Under the pieces are notes generated by a model, which had not been told where the DNA came from, searched no databases, and was given only the letters and a program-made list of their open reading frames with translations. Of a DNA stretch of 64,000 nt, positions 59,990 through 64,000 are shown in pieces. The DNA is taken from the NCBI GenBank assembly GCA_011037195.1, contig JAAEAF010014920.1, positions 61,337 through 125,336 of the forward strand, in the 5' to 3' direction. Numbering within the stretch: position 1 is the first letter of the stretch; each line of letters begins with the position of its first letter. The position numbers and the translations under genes were made by a program. Origin of the DNA: Triatoma infestans (Eukaryota; Arthropoda; Insecta; Hemiptera; Reduviidae).

Positions 59990-61260
59990 ACGTATGGCTG
60001 ATTTATCTACACAAGATAAAATATTCAAAAACCTGGTGTGAAGCACTCACACGACTTTCTCTTACACCTTTCAATACAATTATATATAGACTAACAAATT
60101 TTCTTTAAGCTCAAATTTTACGTACTTGTCCTAACTTAGATATAGAGGCGGTGGGGGATAAGTACCAACCTATGCTAATCTTGGAAGATAGGCAAGTGAT
60201 GATTATATTATGGCCCAGTAGAGCGCTCTAAAAAACACTAAACTAACTAAAATACTTTTATATTCATAACTTTATCCTTTAATATACTTTGTACTATATA
60301 CTTTTAATACATAACTAGCTAAAATATTTTTACTTTCTCTTACTCCTAATAACAGGAAGTATTGTAATTGTGTCAAATTTTCGATATCTAGTTTTCACTG
60401 GAAATACACGTTTTGAGGTTCCGTGAGTCCACGAAAGATGGTTTTTAGAAAATAGTCTGTTAGTTACACTGTGTATGTGTGTGAACAGCGTAGTTTAAAA
60501 ACGAAAAATCGCAAAAAGTTCAAACTTGATATTCCGTTTTAGGTATCACTATGGAATCCGACAGGGTAAGTTAGTTACATGTATAAATTCCTCAACTGAA
60601 GTACCACTTTACTAAATGGTTTTTTCAGTTTTTAGCGGCTTACTTGAAAAATGACTCAACGATTTTCTTTAAGGTTGATAAATCAATGATACAAAAATCT
60701 ACAACTTTTATTTGAAACATTTCTCCAGAAAAATTCATTGAAAGGCCCTTTTGGGGAAGAGTTGGGGTTAGGTTTTCTATAAAGTGCTATTTCAGTTTAT
60801 TTCATAATTCCATCGTATAAATAATATTAATAAGAAAATATGTTGTTGAAATTCAGATTTGAAAAATCGGATGACCAGAAGTTTAGTTTTCTGCTATTTT
60901 CTCTAAAACGGCTCCAACGATTTTCTTTAATTCAAATATGTGAACTATAAAGAGCTACAACTTTTATTTATAACATTTCTCCGGGTAAAGTTATTTAAGG
61001 GTAGGGCTTATGTTTTCTCTAAAATACTATCTTAGTTGATATTTAAATTCTACCATCTAAGCAAAATTAATTAGAAATAAATAAGATTGACACAATTCCG
61101 AGTTTCAAGGAAATTAGTAACGCAGAAGTGCGTTTTACAGGTCAGTTTTTGTGATTTTTTTCCGTAAAAACACCGACGAATTTCATTAAGTTTTGTATAC
61201 TAATTATAAAATTTGTCAGTTACAGTTTTGTTAACTGCAGCAAGAGAAAGATGTTTGAGT
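59990..61260 (+). repeat. Dispersed modular repeat, long copy upstream of P450-C
   Basis: This is the best copy for describing the family. A border unit 'ctggtgtgaagcactcacac' is followed by 'actttctcttac'. Next come a head ('aacaggaagtattgtaattg', 'gtgtatgtgtgtgaacagcg') and then modules of roughly 250-330 bp. Each module contains 'aacgattttctttaa', 'acttttatttgaaacatttc', a G-rich stretch, 'ctataaagtgctatttcag' and 'agaagt'. At least three modules occur in series here (about 60600, 60900 and 61140). It has no open reading frame and no evident terminal repeats. Confidence 0.65.
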
Positions 61261-61559
61261 GTTTAATATCAGATTTTTGTTTTATTTTCGCCTACAGAGA
61301 TTTGTTTACTTTCAATTTTATATTCTAGCAGATGTGGATCGCTCAGTTTTACTTGAAACATTTCGTAGGGTAAATTCATTGTAGATAGAAGTTTAGTTGT
61401 TAGTCTTCCTGTTTTAAAGAAAATTTTAATAGCCAATAGTTTCTTTTTATGTAGTAGACGAATGTTAACGAATGAAGAGCCTGTAAATGAGAAGCTATTG
61501 CGTAGAACAATATCTTTATATAATATAGAAGGCAATGATAGATGCAAATGATAGAATAG

Positions 61560-62290
61560 TGAAAAGAAATCTGCGTACTATCAGTTTCGTCGTCTGATAC
61601 TAACTATGATGCAATAATAGGAAAGTGAAATTTTAATGACGTAAGAACTTTCACCAATTAAACAATAAATAGACCTTGATACGGACAAATTTGACCTATA
61701 AACAAAAATACAAATTTTTTCAATCTTTTTTCCTATTATCAACCTGCCTTTTTCTTATAATGCATAGTTAAACTATCTAATTATAGCATGTGATTTATAA
61801 AAATTACCCCAATCACAAGGATTGTTTTCGTTATTTCTTTCTAAACAGAGCATTAATAATAATAATAATTCATGAGCACTAATCTTGTCATTAGTCATCA
61901 CCTAATTAAGTAAAATAGACGTAATAAGATCGTTTATTTTTGTAGCGTATTGTGTTAAATCATTAATACGTTTAGGTTAGGTAAGTTCGTATTTGCAAAA
62001 ATAAAAAAAAAAAATATGGTGGGTAAGACAATGAAAATAAAGGAAAAGATAAATCAATTATTTGATAAAATATCATATTTTTCTGCAATCATTGAATAAT
62101 ATGACGATTATTAATGATATACTAAGTTTAGTGAGGTTCAACATTAGCTCGTCATCTAGCGGCAATTCGCGAAAACAATATCAAACCAAATCCTAGATGC
62201 AGAGGATTTGAGGTTATACCAAACGGAACAAGTTATAGAGAGATATTTGATTACAGGTTATATAGAGTATTTGATTTGAATTAAAATACA
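61560..62290. other. Intergenic stretch without recognised features
   Basis: AT-rich sequence between two repeat copies. It contains a short (AAT)n run near 61855-61870 and no supported gene. Confidence 0.4.
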
Positions 62291-62299
62291 TTCCCAGTA

Positions 62300-63170
62300 A
62301 TTGCCCCTTTTCACATTTTTACTTTCTCTTCCTCCTAGTAAGGAGGATGAAATGCAATCTTGTCAAATTTTCGATATCGAAATACACGTTTTGATGTCCC
62401 GTGAGTCCAAAAAAGGGTTTTTAGGAAATAGTGTGTCTATTGAACAGCAGAGCTCAAAACGAAAAATAGCAGATTGTTCATACTTCACATTCAATTTGGA
62501 TAACATGGGATCTGACAGGAATTTACCTCACAAAATTCTTCAACCGGATGTACGACTTTACAGAGTGTTTTTTTTTTTGCACTTTTTTGTGACTTTCTTA
62601 AAAATGGCTTCATCGATTTTCTTTAAATTTAGTGTGTCAAGTGCAGATACAAAGAGCCAAAATTCATTTAAGGGTACTTTTGGAGAAGTTGTGGGGCTGT
62701 GGTTTCCTCTAAAGTGCTAATTCAGTTTATTACACAATTCTATCATCTAAATAATATTAATTAGAATTAAATCCGAGTTTGAAGAAAAACGGATGATCGG
62801 AAGTACGCTTCACTGAAATTAGTTTTAAGTTTTCTGCTATTTTCTCGAATATGTCTCTAATGATTTACTTTGAACTCTAAACATAATCTATATGTACAAA
62901 GAGCTGTAACTTTTATTTGAAACATTTCTCTTGGAAAATTAATTTAAGGGGGCTTTTGGGAGAGGAATTGGATTCTGTTTTTCTCTAAAGTGCTATTAAG
63001 TTGATTATACAATTTCTACCATCTAAACAAAGTTATTTAGAAATAAATAGATGGCCAAATTTTCGAGTATCAAGAAAATGAGTAAATCGGTAGTGCTTTT
63101 TTACTCAATTGCAATTTTCTAAACTGAAATAAAAGAAAGTTGTGCGTGTGTTTCACACCAGATTTTCTAG
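62300..63170 (+). repeat. Dispersed modular repeat copy near the right end
   Basis: The same order of signatures is seen as in 59990-61260: 'ctttctcttcctcctagtaa', 'ttttcgatatcgaaatacac', 'gattttctttaaatttagtg', 'acttttatttgaaacatttc', ending 'tgtttcacaccagattttct'. The 139-codon frame inside it is repeat-derived. Confidence 0.65.
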
Positions 63171-63179
63171 TCAAACAGT

Positions 63180-63961
63180 GCGAAGAACTGTTTAATGAAT
63201 GTTGTGCATTAACACTAGAGGCCGTATCGTTATTAATTAAATATAAAACGAAAATGTTAGTAACTAAATGAATGATAGGTAATAATTTCCTATCATGATC
63301 TGATTTTTTTAAACATTTATACTCACATTGTCCAATTGTTTAAAAATGGCCAAAAATTAATTACTTATTAGCTGAGGCGATTTTATTTTGCAGTTAAGCA
63401 CATGAACTTCCTCCCCCTTATGTGTTTCCCCACCCTAAAAAAAACACACACAATTCAATATCAAACTAAATCACAAAATCAGAGTATTTGACTTTATAAC
63501 TCAATTCAGTATGGCTAATAATCATCAATATTTAATTCCTTTCCGTTTATATAGATGTTGTTTAAAAAAAAAAAATATATTCGTATACCTACTGCGTGAA
63601 TTACAGGTTTAGTTAGGTGGTTGTAGTGGGGGAGTTAAATGTAATTCCCACTAGCATCTATTTATGGAGAATTCATCATCTGTCAACATTTACTTTGATA
63701 ATAAATAATAGAGGTGTCATTAATCACTTGCATAACTTTTATTCATAATATAAATTAGCAATAGAGGTTTGTTTAAATCAGTTTTCTATATTCCCTTTAT
63801 AAAATTAACACTATGAAGTGTTTCTATTGTAAACTTTAGTAAGTTCGTAAACAATTTAGCTCTAATAAAAGACCATTCTTAAAGTACTTAAAAATACCAT
63901 CCTAAATTAAATTTTTATTGGTATTTGCCTCATAATTATGATTATTATTTATTATTTGTAT
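63180..63961. other. Intergenic stretch without recognised features
   Basis: AT-rich sequence with no exon, RNA gene or known repeat supported. Confidence 0.4.
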
Positions 63962-64000
63962 GTGGGGAAGGATCAAACCCTACGCTATCCAAAGCCACAC
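63962..64000 (-). repeat. SINE 3' end cut by the window edge
   Basis: The inverse complement of 'ctttggatagcgtagggttt' matches the 3' unit near 47527-47546. The rest of the element lies beyond the window. Confidence 0.5.

Noticed and set aside
62301..62720. A 139-codon protein gene
   Set aside because: It is repeat-derived, with no domain, no conserved frame among copies, and low-complexity composition.
1..64000. CRISPR arrays, operons or bacterial-type defence genes
   Set aside because: No regularly spaced short repeats with unique spacers. All genes have spliceosomal introns, so the sequence is eukaryotic.

Overview
The window is AT-rich, intron-rich animal DNA. It has GT-AG introns, several cytochrome P450 genes of the insect CYP3 clan (CYP6-like), a germline piRNA-pathway helicase and many transposon remnants. 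An insect is well supported. A hemipteran is my guess from the P450 style and repeat load, and the sequence does not prove it. There is a 20-N assembly gap at 12687-12706.

Four protein genes can be modelled completely and one partially, by joining exons in phase at GT/AG sites. (1) P450-B, minus strand: only exons 1 and 2 are inside (1068-3289), and the gene runs off the left edge. (2) P450-A, minus strand, 8442-20384: nine exons, 510 residues, all P450 motifs present. It is a tandem paralogue of P450-B, with homology extending into introns 1 and 2 and the 5' flank. (3) A SNAPC1-like snRNA-activating complex subunit, minus strand, 22949-29914: seven exons, 290 residues. (4) spindle-E/TDRD9, plus strand, 30865-51958: 25 coding exons, 1442 residues, DEAH helicase plus Tudor domain plus a C-terminal C2H2-like finger. 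It is head-to-head with the SNAPC1-like gene, 950 bp between start codons. (5) P450-C, minus strand, 57167-59903: five exons, 516 residues, a different CYP6-like protein whose I-helix threonine is alanine.

The rest is largely mobile DNA. Introns and spacers hold tRNA-derived SINEs (one with a 13-bp target-site duplication, two sharing a roughly 200-bp 5' extension), 3' ends of non-LTR retrotransposons, a decayed BEL/Pao-type LTR element in spn-E intron 7, and a 1.7-kb hAT element with an intact 8-bp target-site duplication. A dispersed repeat family with internally reiterated modules appears in about ten places.

The most unusual structures are four foldback insertions (3381-3657, 17250-18338, 21124-21535, 44894-45163). 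Each has inverted arms, a short unpaired 3' tail of about 30-35 bp and an 11-13-bp target-site duplication. Arms of both families contain a box pair resembling the hammerhead ribozyme core. This layout recalls non-autonomous Penelope-like retroelements more than cut-and-paste MITEs. One of them sits about 90 bp upstream of the P450-B start codon.

Functionally, the P450s belong to a clan linked to xenobiotic metabolism, SNAPC1 to snRNA gene transcription, and spn-E to piRNA-based transposon silencing. I see no evidence that the genes act as one pathway.
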